From contig NZ_HG916852.1 in NCBI RefSeq assembly GCF_000577275.2, forward strand, positions 2,111,001-2,175,000: 64,000 bases of DNA, written 5' to 3'. Positions 44,327-53,263 of this stretch are shown here, one piece after another (positions within the stretch are counted from its first letter, which is position 1; each line of letters opens with the position of its first letter). Below the pieces are notes generated by a model. That model had not been told where the DNA came from, ran no database searches, and saw only the letters and a list, made by a program, of their open reading frames with translations. A program made the position numbers and the translations under genes. The DNA is from Rhizobium favelukesii (GTDB taxonomy: Bacteria > Pseudomonadota > Alphaproteobacteria > Rhizobiales > Rhizobiaceae).

Positions 44327-46546
44327 ATGGGTATGAAATCGAGATTGTTTGCCAGTGCCGCCTTTCCGCTGTTGTCACTGTCGCTCGTAATGCCTCCAGT
44401 GCATTCCTTTGCCGCAGTTGCCAGCGTTGATCAGGTTCGCGCAGCGCCGCAAGCGGTCGCGGGCAGCTTCGAGGTTGCGCAGGATGCGCCCTCCGACGAA
44501 GAGCTTCTGAAGAAGCGGCATAAGCAGCACGACGGCGGCGGCAAGGAACAGGCGCCGGCGGCCCAGGAGCAGCCCCCACAGCAGGCGGCGCCTGCCGAGC
44601 AACCGCAGCAACAGCAGGAAGCGCCCGCCGAAAAGCCCCACAAGCAGCGTCAGCCAGCAGCGGAGGCGCAGCCCGAGCAACAGGAAGCACCGGCAGAGAA
44701 GCCCCGCCGTCAGCAGGAGCCTGCGGCCGAGCAGCAGTCTCAGCAGCTACAAGAAGAAGTTCCCGCCGAAAAGCCGCGCAAGAAACGGCAGCCCGCCGCC
44801 GAGCAGGCAGAGCCTGCCGCGCCGCAGGAGCAGGTAGCTCCCGCACAGCAACAGCAGCCGGCGGAGAACCAGGAAAAGCCGCGTCGTAAGCGCGACAAGC
44901 AACAATCGCTGGAGGAGGCCGCGCCGCAACCTCAGACGGAACAGGCCGCCCCGCAGCAGGAGCAAGCTCAGCCGCAGGGTGCAGAGTCGCAGCCCAAGGG
45001 TAAGGGGGGAAGCAAGCAGCAGGCGACCGAAGGCTCGGAGCAGCCGGTAAAGCCACGTAAGAACCCGGCCGCCGCTGAAGCGCAGCAGCAGCAAACGCAG
45101 AAGCCGGCAGCGGAACAGACCCCCGTTCCACAGGACCCGCCGGCTCCCGAGAAGCCGCCCGTTCCGGCACAGGAACCGGCGACAGAGGCCCAGCCTGGCG
45201 GTGCGCAGCCGGCCCAACAGCAGGGCGAACAGGTCCCAGTACCTCAGCAGGGTGAGCAGGCGCCTGCCCAGCAGCAGGGCGAGCAGATCCCGGCGCAGCC
45301 GAAAGGAGCACCGACCGATCAGCCGGCAACGGGTCAGGCCGAACAGGTTATTCCGGCTCCAGAGACGATCACGCCCAAGGAACTCGAGCGTCGCAAGGCA
45401 ATTGCCGCGGATCCGAGCAAGAGCACGGAAACCGTCGTTCTGCCTGTTGAAAACGGTGCCGCCGTTCTCGATAGCGACAAGGACGCCGATCGCTCCGGTG
45501 GCATCCAGTCCCGTCGCGATCGCGACAGGCAGCGTGGCCAGGAGCAGAATTTCCGCGTTCCGAAATCCGATGCTGACGCCCAGATCGTAACCGAAGGCGC
45601 CAAGGCCGCGCCGATCAGGATCGAAGCCGTCACCAGCGAGGAAGGCCGACGCCTCGACAGGCGTCCGCAGTTCGAGCGGCCGGAAGGCGCACGCTTCGGC
45701 GAGCGCGGCGACGACAATCGCGTGATCATCCAGATCAATAACCAGACGATCGTTCGCGGTGATGACGACCGGCGCTTCCTACGTGACGGCGAGCGTCCGA
45801 TTTACGAGCAGCTGCCGCGGGACCGCTACCGCGAGACGATCGACCGTGACGGCTATCAGATCGTGACGATCCGCAACCGCTATGGCGACATCATTCAGCG
45901 GTCGCGCGTAGACAATCGAGGGCGCGAGTCGGTCCTCTACTATTCGCCGGATCTCTACGAAGATCCGGACCGCGGCTACTTCGAGGATCCGGGTCGCGAT
46001 CTGCCGCCGATGCGCCTGCGCATTCCGCTTGATGACTACATCATGGACACGAGCAGCGATGACGACCGCAACTACTATGACTTCCTTCGCGAGCCGCCTG
46101 TGGAGCCTGTGGAGCGTGTCTATTCGCTGGATGAGGTGAAGTATTCGGCGCGTATCCGCGACAAGGTTCGCCGTATCGACCTCGATACGATCACGTTTGC
46201 GACGGGCAGTGCCGAGATCCCGATGAGCCAGGCGCGCAGCCTGCGCAAGGTTGCCGATGCGATCAACGAGGTGCTGCGCAAGGATCCGGCGGAAACGTTC
46301 CTGATTGAAGGTCACACGGATTCAGTCGGCTCCGACCAGAGCAACCTTGTCCTGTCGGACCAGCGCGCGGAATCGGTGGCGAACGTCATGACCGACGTTT
46401 ACGGCATCCCGCCTGAAAACCTGGCGACGCAGGGCTACGGCGAGCGTTACCTCAAGGTCAACACGCAGGGGCCGAACCAGGAAAACCGCCGCGTCACCAT
46501 CCGTCGCGTGACGGCACTCGTACGTCCGGTCGCCTCACGCAACTGA
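44327..46546 (+). CDS. OmpA-family outer-membrane protein with a Pro/Gln/Glu-rich region
   Basis: This 739-residue exported protein starts with a signal peptide (KSRLFASAAFPLLSLSLVM). Residues about 65-365 are low-complexity, rich in Pro, Gln, Ala and Glu with clusters of Lys/Arg (for example APAEKP and QPAAE units). A charged middle with R-D-R-D-R-Q-R-G and many D-D-R motifs follows. The last 120 residues are an OmpA peptidoglycan-binding domain (DTITFATGSAEIPMSQARSL, FLIEGHTDSVGSDQSNLVLSDQRAESV, TQGYGERYLKVNT, ENRRVTI). It likely links the outer membrane to the wall. The start follows AACGAGGAG; a terminator follows the gene. Confidence 0.9.
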   Translation: MGMKSRLFASAAFPLLSLSLVMPPVHSFAAVASVDQVRAAPQAVAGSFEVAQDAPSDEELLKKRHKQHDGGGKEQAPAAQEQPPQQAAPAEQPQQQQEAPAEKPHKQRQPAAEAQPEQQEAPAEKPRRQQEPAAEQQSQQLQEEVPAEKPRKKRQPAAEQAEPAAPQEQVAPAQQQQPAENQEKPRRKRDKQQSLEEAAPQPQTEQAAPQQEQAQPQGAESQPKGKGGSKQQATEGSEQPVKPRKNPAAAEAQQQQTQKPAAEQTPVPQDPPAPEKPPVPAQEPATEAQPGGAQPAQQQGEQVPVPQQGEQAPAQQQGEQIPAQPKGAPTDQPATGQAEQVIPAPETITPKELERRKAIAADPSKSTETVVLPVENGAAVLDSDKDADRSGGIQSRRDRDRQRGQEQNFRVPKSDADAQIVTEGAKAAPIRIEAVTSEEGRRLDRRPQFERPEGARFGERGDDNRVIIQINNQTIVRGDDDRRFLRDGERPIYEQLPRDRYRETIDRDGYQIVTIRNRYGDIIQRSRVDNRGRESVLYYSPDLYEDPDRGYFEDPGRDLPPMRLRIPLDDYIMDTSSDDDRNYYDFLREPPVEPVERVYSLDEVKYSARIRDKVRRIDLDTITFATGSAEIPMSQARSLRKVADAINEVLRKDPAETFLIEGHTDSVGSDQSNLVLSDQRAESVANVMTDVYGIPPENLATQGYGERYLKVNTQGPNQENRRVTIRRVTALVRPVASRN
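44614..45310 (+). repeat. Low-complexity repeat region within the OmpA-family gene
   Basis: Imperfect repeats of about 20-25 codons built on EAPAEKPRKQRQPAAE occur three times (about 44617-44815). Later, Q-Q-G-E-Q-x-P blocks repeat at about 45218-45300. The DNA is rich in CAG and GCC codons, so slippage between strains is expected. The repeats encode the disordered linker. Confidence 0.75.
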
Positions 46547-46570
46547 GCCGACAGTCAGAACTGATCGAGA

Positions 46571-46596
46571 GCCGCCGGGAGACCGGCGGCTTTTTT
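46571..46596 (+). terminator. Terminator of the OmpA-family gene
   Basis: GCCGCCGG and CCGGCGGC pair perfectly around GAGA and are followed by six T residues, 24 bases after the stop. Confidence 0.9.
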
Positions 46597-46630
46597 GCAC
46601 GCCACACCCTTTGCCGTGGGTAGCGAAGCT

Positions 46631-47419
46631 CTAGGTCGTAAAGCGGGCGTCAACGATCGGTGTTGCGAGGCCGCAAAGTATTGTCGGATCGAGCCGCAGG
46701 CCGCAGGCCTCAATCATGCGGCGCGAAGCCCTATTGTCGGCGTGCACGAACTCAACCACTTCGTCTGCGCCCAGCTTTTCGAATGCGGCCATAATTGCCA
46801 GAGCGTTGACAAGCCGGCCGAGCCCTTTTCCACGCTGATCTGCTGTGACCGTTGTCAAGCCGACCCAGGCGACGCCACGATAGCTGCTGTAGGTATTGAA
46901 GGGCAGATTCGCGTGAGCCGTGGCGACGATATCGCCGTCCTCGCCTGCGACGGCGACCGTCACAGCCGGCACGATCTTGCCAAGCAGCATGTCGGTGGAG
47001 AACGGCGCGATGCCATTGTGCGCCATGCAGAGCTGAATGCGCCGAACCGTCTCGTCTTCGGGACGGGCCAAAACGTCGAGGCAGGTTAGCCTGTCGGGTA
47101 GGCCGGCCGCCCGGATCGGGGTGCAAGCGGCGACTGCCGTCGTGCGGTCCGCCCTACAGACGGTCCACACGTCAACCCGGTAGGACGATCCGAGCTTCCA
47201 ACGGATGTCTTCGATGCGCGTCGTCGGCATCATGCGAAAGCCGAAGACACCGTCTTTGGCGAGGCGCTCATCGACAAAGGCCCAGTCGATGCGGTCGAAA
47301 TCGTCGAACGAGAAGAACCGACCCGCTTGCACGAGGCCGGGTGTGGCCGCAATCCTCGCCTGTGCCTCGTCGGACTGACGCTGCAGTCGCTGCTGTTTTT
47401 CGGTGCCGTAGTGGTTCAT
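46631..47419 (-). CDS. GNAT-family N-acetyltransferase
   Basis: This 262-residue protein has a C-terminal GNAT fold. The acetyl-CoA-binding segment is VGLTTVTADQRGKGLGRLVNALAIMAAF, with the R-G-K-G-L-G motif, and FVHADNRASRRMIEACGLR near the end is the usual GNAT finish. The N-terminal half (residues 1-110) is not recognised and may be a degenerate second GNAT domain. The substrate is unknown. It follows mobB on the same strand by 17 bases, so it may be co-transcribed, although no link to molybdenum cofactor is evident. Confidence 0.85.
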   Translation of the reverse strand: MNHYGTEKQQRLQRQSDEAQARIAATPGLVQAGRFFSFDDFDRIDWAFVDERLAKDGVFGFRMMPTTRIEDIRWKLGSSYRVDVWTVCRADRTTAVAACTPIRAAGLPDRLTCLDVLARPEDETVRRIQLCMAHNGIAPFSTDMLLGKIVPAVTVAVAGEDGDIVATAHANLPFNTYSSYRGVAWVGLTTVTADQRGKGLGRLVNALAIMAAFEKLGADEVVEFVHADNRASRRMIEACGLRLDPTILCGLATPIVDARFTT

Positions 47420-47436
47420 GGCTCCCTCGCAACAAG

Positions 47437-47952
47437 CTACTTTGCAGGTAGTTCCACCATTCCCGAAATGAAATCTGCGATCGCCTGCGTATCATCGAGA
47501 TTGAAGACCGGCAGAAAGGCTTCGGCAACCGGGTGATCGGCCGCAATGGCGGCGATGAAGGGATCTGTCGGCGCGAGAGGCTCCTGGTGGGCTGCTTCCA
47601 GCCGCCGGGCCTCAATCTTTGGGATCGGTTCGCGCTTGTAGCCCTCGATCAATACGAGGTCGCAGGGCGCAATCCGGCCAAGGATCTCTTCGAATGTTGG
47701 CTCGGGGGCACCGCGCAACTCGTGCATGATGGCGAAACGCGTGCCGGAAACGATAGTGACTTCGTGGGCGCCGGCCTGCCGGTGGCGGTAGCTATCGGCA
47801 CCGACCTTGTCGATGTCGAAATCATGATGGGCGTGCTTGATCGTCGAAACGCTGTAGCCGCGGCGGGTAAACTCCTCGACGAGGCGGACGGCCAGGCCGG
47901 TCTTGCCCGAGTTCTTCCAGCCTGCGATGCCAAAGACTTTCGGGTTTTCCAT
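47437..47952 (-). CDS. mobB: Molybdopterin-guanine dinucleotide biosynthesis adaptor protein
   Basis: This 171-residue GTP-binding protein helps deliver or use guanylate in making the MGD cofactor. It has a P-loop GIAGWKNSGKTGLAVRLVEEF at the N-terminus, the MobB segment VSTIKHAHHDFDIDKVGADSYRHRQAGAHEVTIVSGTRFAI and DLVLIEGYKREPIPKIEARR. Its length is normal. The start overlaps the mobA stop (TGATG), so the two are coupled. Both serve enzymes such as nitrate reductase or formate dehydrogenase elsewhere in the genome. Confidence 0.94.
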   Translation of the reverse strand: MENPKVFGIAGWKNSGKTGLAVRLVEEFTRRGYSVSTIKHAHHDFDIDKVGADSYRHRQAGAHEVTIVSGTRFAIMHELRGAPEPTFEEILGRIAPCDLVLIEGYKREPIPKIEARRLEAAHQEPLAPTDPFIAAIAADHPVAEAFLPVFNLDDTQAIADFISGMVELPAK

Positions 47953-48584
47953 CAGACCAGCACCCTCAGCCAGCGTTCCGCCTCGGCGAGATCGTCGGGC
48001 GTGTTGACGTTGAAAAACGGATCGAGAAGGCTCGCGCGCGTCGGGCGCAGCGGAAAGGCAACTTCCGTAACGTCATGCCGTAAGAGGAAGTCCCGCACGC
48101 GGCGTTTTTCGTCGGTGGCGATCCAGGCTTCCAGATCATCGGCAAGCTTGAGGGGCCACAAGCCAAACACCGGATGACTGCGGCCTTCCGAGGCCGCGAT
48201 GGCAATTTTCTCGGGCCCATCGATGGCGGCGGCGAGCCAGTCGACTAGGTCGCGGGGAAAGAATGGACTGTCTACCGATACCGTGACCACGTGCGTAACA
48301 CCTCCGAGCGTCGCGCCATAGGCCATCGCGGCATGGATGCCGGCCATCGGTCCCGCTTTGCCGGGAACTATATCAGGAATGAACAGGTGGCGGCAATTTT
48401 CCGGCGTCGCGTCGGCGTTGACGGCAAGGATACTTACCTGCGGCTCAAGCTGTTCGACGACACGCTCCAGCAAGGTGCGGCCGCTGAGCTGCACGGAGGC
48501 TTTGTCGCGGCCCATCCGCGAGGAGCGCCCGCCGGCCAGGACGACGCCCGGTATATTGGATCTATCCAGCGAAAAATCGTTCAT
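47952..48584 (-). CDS. mobA: Molybdenum cofactor guanylyltransferase
   Basis: This 210-residue cytoplasmic enzyme transfers GMP from GTP to molybdopterin to make MGD. The signature is VVLAGGRSSRMGRDKASVQL, the nucleotidyltransferase G-G-x-S-x-R-M-G-x-D-K motif, followed by FIPDIVPGKAGPMAGIHAAM, VTVSVDSPFFPRDLV and a C-terminal FFNVNTPDDLAEAERWL. The start MNDFSLDR is chosen from the domain edge; the upstream open codons overlap the transporter gene. It is followed by mobB; moaA lies about 2 kb away. Confidence 0.94.
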   Translation of the reverse strand: MNDFSLDRSNIPGVVLAGGRSSRMGRDKASVQLSGRTLLERVVEQLEPQVSILAVNADATPENCRHLFIPDIVPGKAGPMAGIHAAMAYGATLGGVTHVVTVSVDSPFFPRDLVDWLAAAIDGPEKIAIAASEGRSHPVFGLWPLKLADDLEAWIATDEKRRVRDFLLRHDVTEVAFPLRPTRASLLDPFFNVNTPDDLAEAERWLRVLV

Positions 48585-48591
48585 AATTGCC

Positions 48592-49524
48592 TCAGACAGG
48601 TGTTCTCGGCTCGGACTCTTGGGCGACCGGGGATACATGGCGCTTGGCCTCACGATAGAACGTGTAGAGGCCGGACGCGATGACGACTGCAGCACCGGTG
48701 AGTGTCCAGAAATCAGGGAGTTCCGCAAAGAAGACGAAGCCCAGCAATGTCGAGAAGATCAGGCTCGTGTAGCGGAACGGCGCCACGAAGGAGATTTCGC
48801 CCGTTCGCATCGCCATGATCACGGACTGATAGCCGATCAGGACGAGAATGGCCGCGAGTAACAGATGGAAAAGCGACGCAACGCTAACCGGCTGCCATCC
48901 ACCGAGCAGCGGCGTCAGCAAGGCGCCGACGATCGTCACGGAGACGGCAGTGACCACGGTGATCATCAGCGACGGGATCTCCGGGCCGATGCCGCGCGTG
49001 GCGAGGTCGCGGCCGGCCGTGGTGAGCACGCTGCCGACGCACAGGAGTGCGGCGGCCGTGAAGCCGTCCGGTCCCGGTCGAATGATGATCAGTACACCAA
49101 ACAGCCCCACGAGAATCGCCGACCAGCGACGCCAGCCGACTGGTTCCGAGAAAAACAGCGCCGCGCCGAAGGTCACGACCAGCGGCAGCGATTGCAGGAT
49201 GGCTGAAGCATTCGCGATCGGCATCATTCCAAGCGCAGTAATATAAGTAACGGCTGCCAATATCTCGCAAATGACGCGGACGATGACCATCGGCTTGAGC
49301 ACCATGCGCCACGACCGCAATGCGCCCATGTAGCGCGCGATGACGTAGACAAAGATACTGGTGAAGAGGCCGCGCAGGCACATGATCTGGCCGGCATTCA
49401 TGTAGGCGATGACTGATTTGGAGAGTGCGTCGCTGCAGGAAAATCCGGCCATGGCCGAACTCATGTAGATGGCGCCCTGGGTATTGCGGGACCGCGGCAT
49501 GTCGATATTCCGATTCTCGTACAC
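48592..49524 (-). CDS. DMT-superfamily (EamA) transporter
   Basis: This 310-residue inner-membrane protein has ten predicted helices in two EamA repeats, for example YMSSAMAGFSCSDALSKSVIAYM, ILAAVTYITALGMMPIANASAILQSLPLVVTFGAALFF and FVAPFRYTSLIFSTLLGFVFFAELP. The P-x-x-A-I-x-Q-S-x-P-L and E-L-P segments are typical of drug/metabolite exporters. The substrate is unknown. The start may be at 49524 or at a second ATG (49500). It ends 8 bases before mobA, so these genes may share a transcript. Confidence 0.9.
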   Translation of the reverse strand: MYENRNIDMPRSRNTQGAIYMSSAMAGFSCSDALSKSVIAYMNAGQIMCLRGLFTSIFVYVIARYMGALRSWRMVLKPMVIVRVICEILAAVTYITALGMMPIANASAILQSLPLVVTFGAALFFSEPVGWRRWSAILVGLFGVLIIIRPGPDGFTAAALLCVGSVLTTAGRDLATRGIGPEIPSLMITVVTAVSVTIVGALLTPLLGGWQPVSVASLFHLLLAAILVLIGYQSVIMAMRTGEISFVAPFRYTSLIFSTLLGFVFFAELPDFWTLTGAAVVIASGLYTFYREAKRHVSPVAQESEPRTPV

Positions 49525-49586
49525 GTCCTTTTAGAGGGTGCCAGGCGGGATGGGAATCGAAGGAAAGCCACACCTGACATAATTCG

Positions 49587-49603
49587 ATTGCGCAGTGCAC
49601 AAT
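49587..49603. promoter_or_regulatory. ATTGCGCA-G-TGCACAAT imperfect palindrome, candidate operator
   Basis: The arms ATTGCGCA and TGCACAAT match at 7 of 8 positions around a central G. The site lies between the leftward DMT transporter (63 bases from its start) and the rightward SDR gene (99 bases from its start). A regulator binding here could control both. No regulator gene is adjacent. Confidence 0.4.
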
Positions 49604-49701
49604 AATGCAGGCGATGCGTGCCGACACTGCAGGAAACGGGTGGCTGCCAGCCCCAATCTCTGAGATTTGGAATACCGCCAACAACAAGCGGAGGTTCCGA
49701 T

Positions 49702-50472
49702 ATGAGATATCTGGATGGCAAGGTTGCGATCATAACAGGCGCGAGTTCCGGTATCGGCCGGGCAGCGGCCAAGCTCTTCGCCGCGGAAGGTGCGCTGCTG
49801 GTCGTGGCGGCGCGGCGCGAGGCCGAACTCGGCATGCTGGTGGAAGAGATCGGGGATGCAGGCGGCGAGGCGGTCGCGGTCGCGGGCGACGTGCGCGAGG
49901 AGGCTTTGAACCGGCGGCTGGTCGAGGTGGCGTTGCAACGCTTCGGCGGTCTAGACGTCGCCTTTAACAATGCCGGCAGCGCGGGCGAATCCACACCCGT
50001 GGCCGAACTGTCGCTCGGTGCCTGGAATGAGATGATTGCGGTCAACCTGACGAGTGCCTTCCTTGCGGCGAAATACCAGGTGCCGGCGATGATCGAGCGC
50101 GGCGGCGGATCGATCGTCTTTACCTCGACGTTCGTCGGCCATACGGCGGGGATGCCCGGCATGGGTGCCTATGCAGCCAGTAAGGCGGGACTGACCGGTC
50201 TTGTGCAGGTGCTCGCGGCCGAGCTCGGTCCGAAGAACATCCGCGTCAACGCGCTGTTGCCCGGCGGCACTGATACCGCGATGAATCCGGCCAATTTCGA
50301 GAATCCCGATAGCGAACTCGTGGCCTTCATCCACGGCCTGCATGCGCTGAAACGCCTGGCGCAGCCAGAGGAGATCGCCAAGGCGGCGCTCTTCCTCGGA
50401 TCCGATATGGCGAGCTTCGTCACGGGAACAGCCATGCTGGCGGATGGCGGGGTATCGATCAACCGGACGTAG
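49702..50472 (+). CDS. Short-chain dehydrogenase/reductase
   Basis: This 256-residue cytoplasmic oxidoreductase has the SDR cofactor motif AIITGASSGIGRAAAKLF, NNAG in VAFNNAGSAG, the catalytic Ser in VFTSTFVG and Y-x3-K in YAASKAGLTGLVQV, and the C-terminal NIRVNALLPGGTDTAM and GTAMLADGGVSINR. R-R-E after the first beta-strand (VVAARREAEL) favours NADP(H). The substrate is unknown. The start follows CGGAGG. It faces moaA, and a hairpin lies between the genes. Confidence 0.92.
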   Translation: MRYLDGKVAIITGASSGIGRAAAKLFAAEGALLVVAARREAELGMLVEEIGDAGGEAVAVAGDVREEALNRRLVEVALQRFGGLDVAFNNAGSAGESTPVAELSLGAWNEMIAVNLTSAFLAAKYQVPAMIERGGGSIVFTSTFVGHTAGMPGMGAYAASKAGLTGLVQVLAAELGPKNIRVNALLPGGTDTAMNPANFENPDSELVAFIHGLHALKRLAQPEEIAKAALFLGSDMASFVTGTAMLADGGVSINRT

Positions 50473-50487
50473 TTTGCACGATCCGGC

Positions 50488-50511
50488 GAGCGTCACCCGC
50501 CGGTGACGCTC
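50488..50511. terminator. Hairpin between convergent SDR and moaA genes
   Basis: GAGCGTCACC and GGTGACGCTC pair perfectly around CGCC. It overlaps the final codons and stop of moaA and lies 16 bases after the SDR stop. No T-run follows on either side, so it may act as an mRNA-stabilising end or Rho-assisted terminator for both. Confidence 0.5.
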
Positions 50512-51539
50512 ATGTGGCGGGCAACGGCGGGTCGATTATGGGTGCGGTCGATGATGAAGTCGTGGCCTTTCGGCTTGCGCGAGATCGCCTCGTCGATCGC
50601 GGCATAGAGCAACCCGTCGTCTGGTGTGGCGCGCACGGCAGCGCGCAGATCGGCGGCGTCGTTCTGTCCGAGGCACATATAGAGCGTGCCGGTGCAGGTC
50701 AGCCGCACGCGATTGCAGCTTTCGCAGAAGTTATGCGTCATCGGCGTGATGAAGCCCAGCCGGCCGCCGGTCTCCCTGACTTCGACATAGCGGGCCGGGC
50801 CGCCGGTGCGGTAGCCGATCTCGGAGAAGGTGAACTGGCGTTCGAGATCGGCGCGCAGCTTCGACAGCGGCAGGTAGCGATCGGTGCGGTCTTCCTCGAT
50901 TTCACCCATCGGCATGGTTTCGATGACGGTCAGATCCATGCCGCGACCATGCGCGAAGCGGATCATCTCGGGCATTTCGACGTCGTTGAAGTCCTTGAGC
51001 GCCACCGCATTGAGCTTGACCTTGAGGCCGGCTTTCTGTGCCGCATCGATGCCTTCCATCACCTTGTGGAAGTCGCCCCAGCGGGTGATCTGGCGGAACT
51101 TGTCGGGATCAAGCGTATCGAGGGAAACATTGATGCGGCGCACGCCGCAATCATAGAGCTCGTCGGCGAAGCGGGAGAGCTGCGAGCCGTTGGTGGTCAG
51201 CGTCAGCTCGTCGAGGCCGGAGCCGATCTGCTTGCCGAGTTCGCGCACCAGATACATGATGTTCTTGCGCACCAGCGGTTCGCCGCCGGTGAGCCGCAGC
51301 TTGCGCACACCTTTCGCGATGAAGACGGAACAGAGCCGATGGAGTTCCTCGAGCGTCAAAAGCTCCTGCTTCGGCAGGAAGGTCATGTGTTCGGCCATGC
51401 AATAGGTGCAGCGGAAATCGCAGCGGTCGGTGACGGACACGCGCAGATAAGTCACGGCCCGCTTGAACGGGTCGATCATCGGTTTTGCCTCTGCGACCAG
51501 TGGCGATGCGCTGCCTGTCGTTCCGACGTTGCTGTTCAC
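50493..51539 (-). CDS. moaA: GTP 3',8-cyclase (molybdenum cofactor biosynthesis protein A)
   Basis: This 348-residue radical SAM enzyme, together with MoaC, converts GTP to cyclic pyranopterin monophosphate, the first step of molybdenum cofactor synthesis. It has the radical-SAM cysteines in [13 protein letters not shown] (C-x3-C-x2-C), [12 protein letters not shown], the second cluster in [14 protein letters not shown] and the essential C-terminal Gly-Gly (SVTGG). The GTG start at 51539 follows a GGAGG site. A longer frame exists but is not conserved. MoaC and the other Moco genes except mobA/mobB are not in the window. Confidence 0.95.
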   Translation of the reverse strand: MNSNVGTTGSASPLVAEAKPMIDPFKRAVTYLRVSVTDRCDFRCTYCMAEHMTFLPKQELLTLEELHRLCSVFIAKGVRKLRLTGGEPLVRKNIMYLVRELGKQIGSGLDELTLTTNGSQLSRFADELYDCGVRRINVSLDTLDPDKFRQITRWGDFHKVMEGIDAAQKAGLKVKLNAVALKDFNDVEMPEMIRFAHGRGMDLTVIETMPMGEIEEDRTDRYLPLSKLRADLERQFTFSEIGYRTGGPARYVEVRETGGRLGFITPMTHNFCESCNRVRLTCTGTLYMCLGQNDAADLRAAVRATPDDGLLYAAIDEAISRKPKGHDFIIDRTHNRPAVARHMSVTGG

Positions 51540-51673
51540 GAATGCCTCCGCAATGCTACTAATGTGCGTATAGGCTATTGCCGCGTCAAGGGAAACGCTT
51601 CTTGGGCACGGCAAATTGAACTTGCCTCGCCACGCTGCATTGCCTACTCGTGATTTTGAAGGGGAATGGGATC

Positions 51674-52048
51674 ATGAGCGATATCTGGCCGACTGAACTC
51701 AGAGTTTCGAAAGACCGGCAGCACCTCGTTGTCACGTTCAACGACGGGCAGAGCTTCGATCTTTCCGCCGAGATGGCGCGTGTGCTTTCTCCATCCGCGG
51801 AGGTGCAGGGGCACGGGCCGGGACAGAGGGTGACGGTGCCTGGCAAGCGCAATGTCGCAATCATCTCTCTGACACCGACCGGCAACTATGCGGTGCGCAT
51901 CGGCTTCGACGATATGCACGATACCGGCATCTATACCTGGACCTATCTGCGCGAACTTGGCGAGCATGGCGAAGAGCTGTTTGCTGCCTATGAAGAAGAG
52001 CTGCGCGACAAGGGCATGAACCGCGACACGTCAGAGAAGCCACGCTGA
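51674..52048 (+). CDS. DUF971 (gamma-butyrobetaine hydroxylase-like N-terminal) protein
   Basis: This 124-residue protein is a stand-alone DUF971 domain: IWPTELRVSKDRQHLVVTFNDGQSFDLSAEMARVLSPSAEVQGHG, VAIISLTPTGNYAVRIGFDDMHDTGIYTW and the Y-L-R-E-L-G-E-H ending. The family is linked to iron-sulphur cluster or oxygenase biology by its fusion partners, but stand-alone members remain poorly understood. It points rightward 26 bases before the ltrA-like gene and may be co-transcribed with it. Confidence 0.9.
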   Translation: MSDIWPTELRVSKDRQHLVVTFNDGQSFDLSAEMARVLSPSAEVQGHGPGQRVTVPGKRNVAIISLTPTGNYAVRIGFDDMHDTGIYTWTYLRELGEHGEELFAAYEEELRDKGMNRDTSEKPR

Positions 52049-52074
52049 ACGACAACGGCCACAAGGGGGAGTGC

Positions 52075-53262
52075 ATGGCGGGAACGAGCAAACGAAACTG
52101 GCTGCGCGCCAAGGGCAGCCCGAGTGAAAGTAGGGTGACCTTTCTCGAACTGTTCTTCGATCTCGTTTTCGTCTTCTCGATCTCGCAGCTCTCGCACGCC
52201 CTGGCGGCCCATTATACGCCGATCGGCGCTCTTGAGGCCGGCCTGATGACGTTTGCGGTCTGGTGGGTGTGGATATTCACCGCCTGGGTGACCAATTGGC
52301 TCGATCCCGACAAGATGCCGGTTCGGGGCATGCTCGTCGTGCTGATGTTGCTTGGCCTCGTTCTTTCCGCGTCTATCCCGGAGGCTTTCGGCGATAAGGG
52401 GCTGCTCTTTGCCGGCGCTTACGTGCTCATGCAGGTCGGTCGATCTCTTTTCGCGGCCTATGCGGTCAAGTCGGACGCCTCCAAGTACCAGAACTTCGTC
52501 CGCATCAGTAGCTGGCTAATTTTTTCCGGCGTATTTTGGATCGCCGGCGGCCTGCTGCAGCATGACGCGCGGATGATCGCATGGCTTATTGCAATTGCCA
52601 TCGAATATGCCGGTCCGGCGAGCGGCTTTGCCGTGCCGGGACTTGGCAAATCGACCACTTTAGACTGGGACGTGTCAGGCGCCCACATGGCCGAGCGTTG
52701 CGCGCTTTTCGTCATCATCTGCCTCGGCGAGGCGGTGCTGGTTTCGGGGCGGACATTTTCTGAAATGCCATTTTCAACGTTGACCGCGGTCGTCTTCGGG
52801 ACCGGATTCGTCGGCACGGTGGCGATGTGGTGGCTCTACTTCCGTTTCGGCCACGAGCGGGCGGCGCATCGCATCGAGCACGACGAAAAGCCGGGAGGCG
52901 TGGCGCGGCAGGCGTTCACCTATGCGCATATTCCAATCCTGGCAGGGATCATTGTCCATGCCGTCGCAGTCGAGTTCATGTTCTCGCACCCGCACGAGAC
53001 CGGCAATCTTGGCGTAATAGCGTCGGTGCTCGGTGGCTCCGGACTGTTCCTTGCCGGCAATCTCTGGTTCAAGGGAGCGACCAGCGCGCGCTTGCCGCTG
53101 TCGCACCTTGGGGGCCTCGTGCTGCTGATCCTGCTTGCCTTCATCGCACCGTTCATCGAGCTCTACCTTGCCGGTATCCTTGCGACGCTGGTGCTGATCA
53201 TCGTGGCCGCATGGGAATATAAATCCCTTGCAGGGGGGGCAGTCGGCCACACCGTTCACTGA
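52075..53262 (+). CDS. Low temperature requirement protein A (LtrA) family
   Basis: This 395-residue inner-membrane protein has 11-12 hydrophobic helices. The family hallmark is at the N-terminus: RVTFLELFFDLVFVFSISQLSHAL. Further motifs are WWVWIFTAWVTNWLDPDK, HMAERCALFVIICLGEAVLVSG and WWLYFRFGHERAAHRIEHDE. LtrA was found as a cold-growth gene in Listeria, but its transported substrate is unknown. The gene converges on the MarR gene with one base between the stops, within the small palindrome ACTGAATCAGT. Confidence 0.9.
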   Translation: MAGTSKRNWLRAKGSPSESRVTFLELFFDLVFVFSISQLSHALAAHYTPIGALEAGLMTFAVWWVWIFTAWVTNWLDPDKMPVRGMLVVLMLLGLVLSASIPEAFGDKGLLFAGAYVLMQVGRSLFAAYAVKSDASKYQNFVRISSWLIFSGVFWIAGGLLQHDARMIAWLIAIAIEYAGPASGFAVPGLGKSTTLDWDVSGAHMAERCALFVIICLGEAVLVSGRTFSEMPFSTLTAVVFGTGFVGTVAMWWLYFRFGHERAAHRIEHDEKPGGVARQAFTYAHIPILAGIIVHAVAVEFMFSHPHETGNLGVIASVLGGSGLFLAGNLWFKGATSARLPLSHLGGLVLLILLAFIAPFIELYLAGILATLVLIIVAAWEYKSLAGGAVGHTVH

Positions 53263-53263
53263 A

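Noticed and set aside
44325..45329. 334-codon leftward frame in the Pro/Gln-rich region
   Set aside because: It is the complement of low-complexity codons in the OmpA-family gene; the real gene has a signal peptide and an OmpA domain.
50514..51653. 379-codon rightward frame
   Set aside because: It is antisense to moaA, whose radical-SAM motifs are unmistakable.
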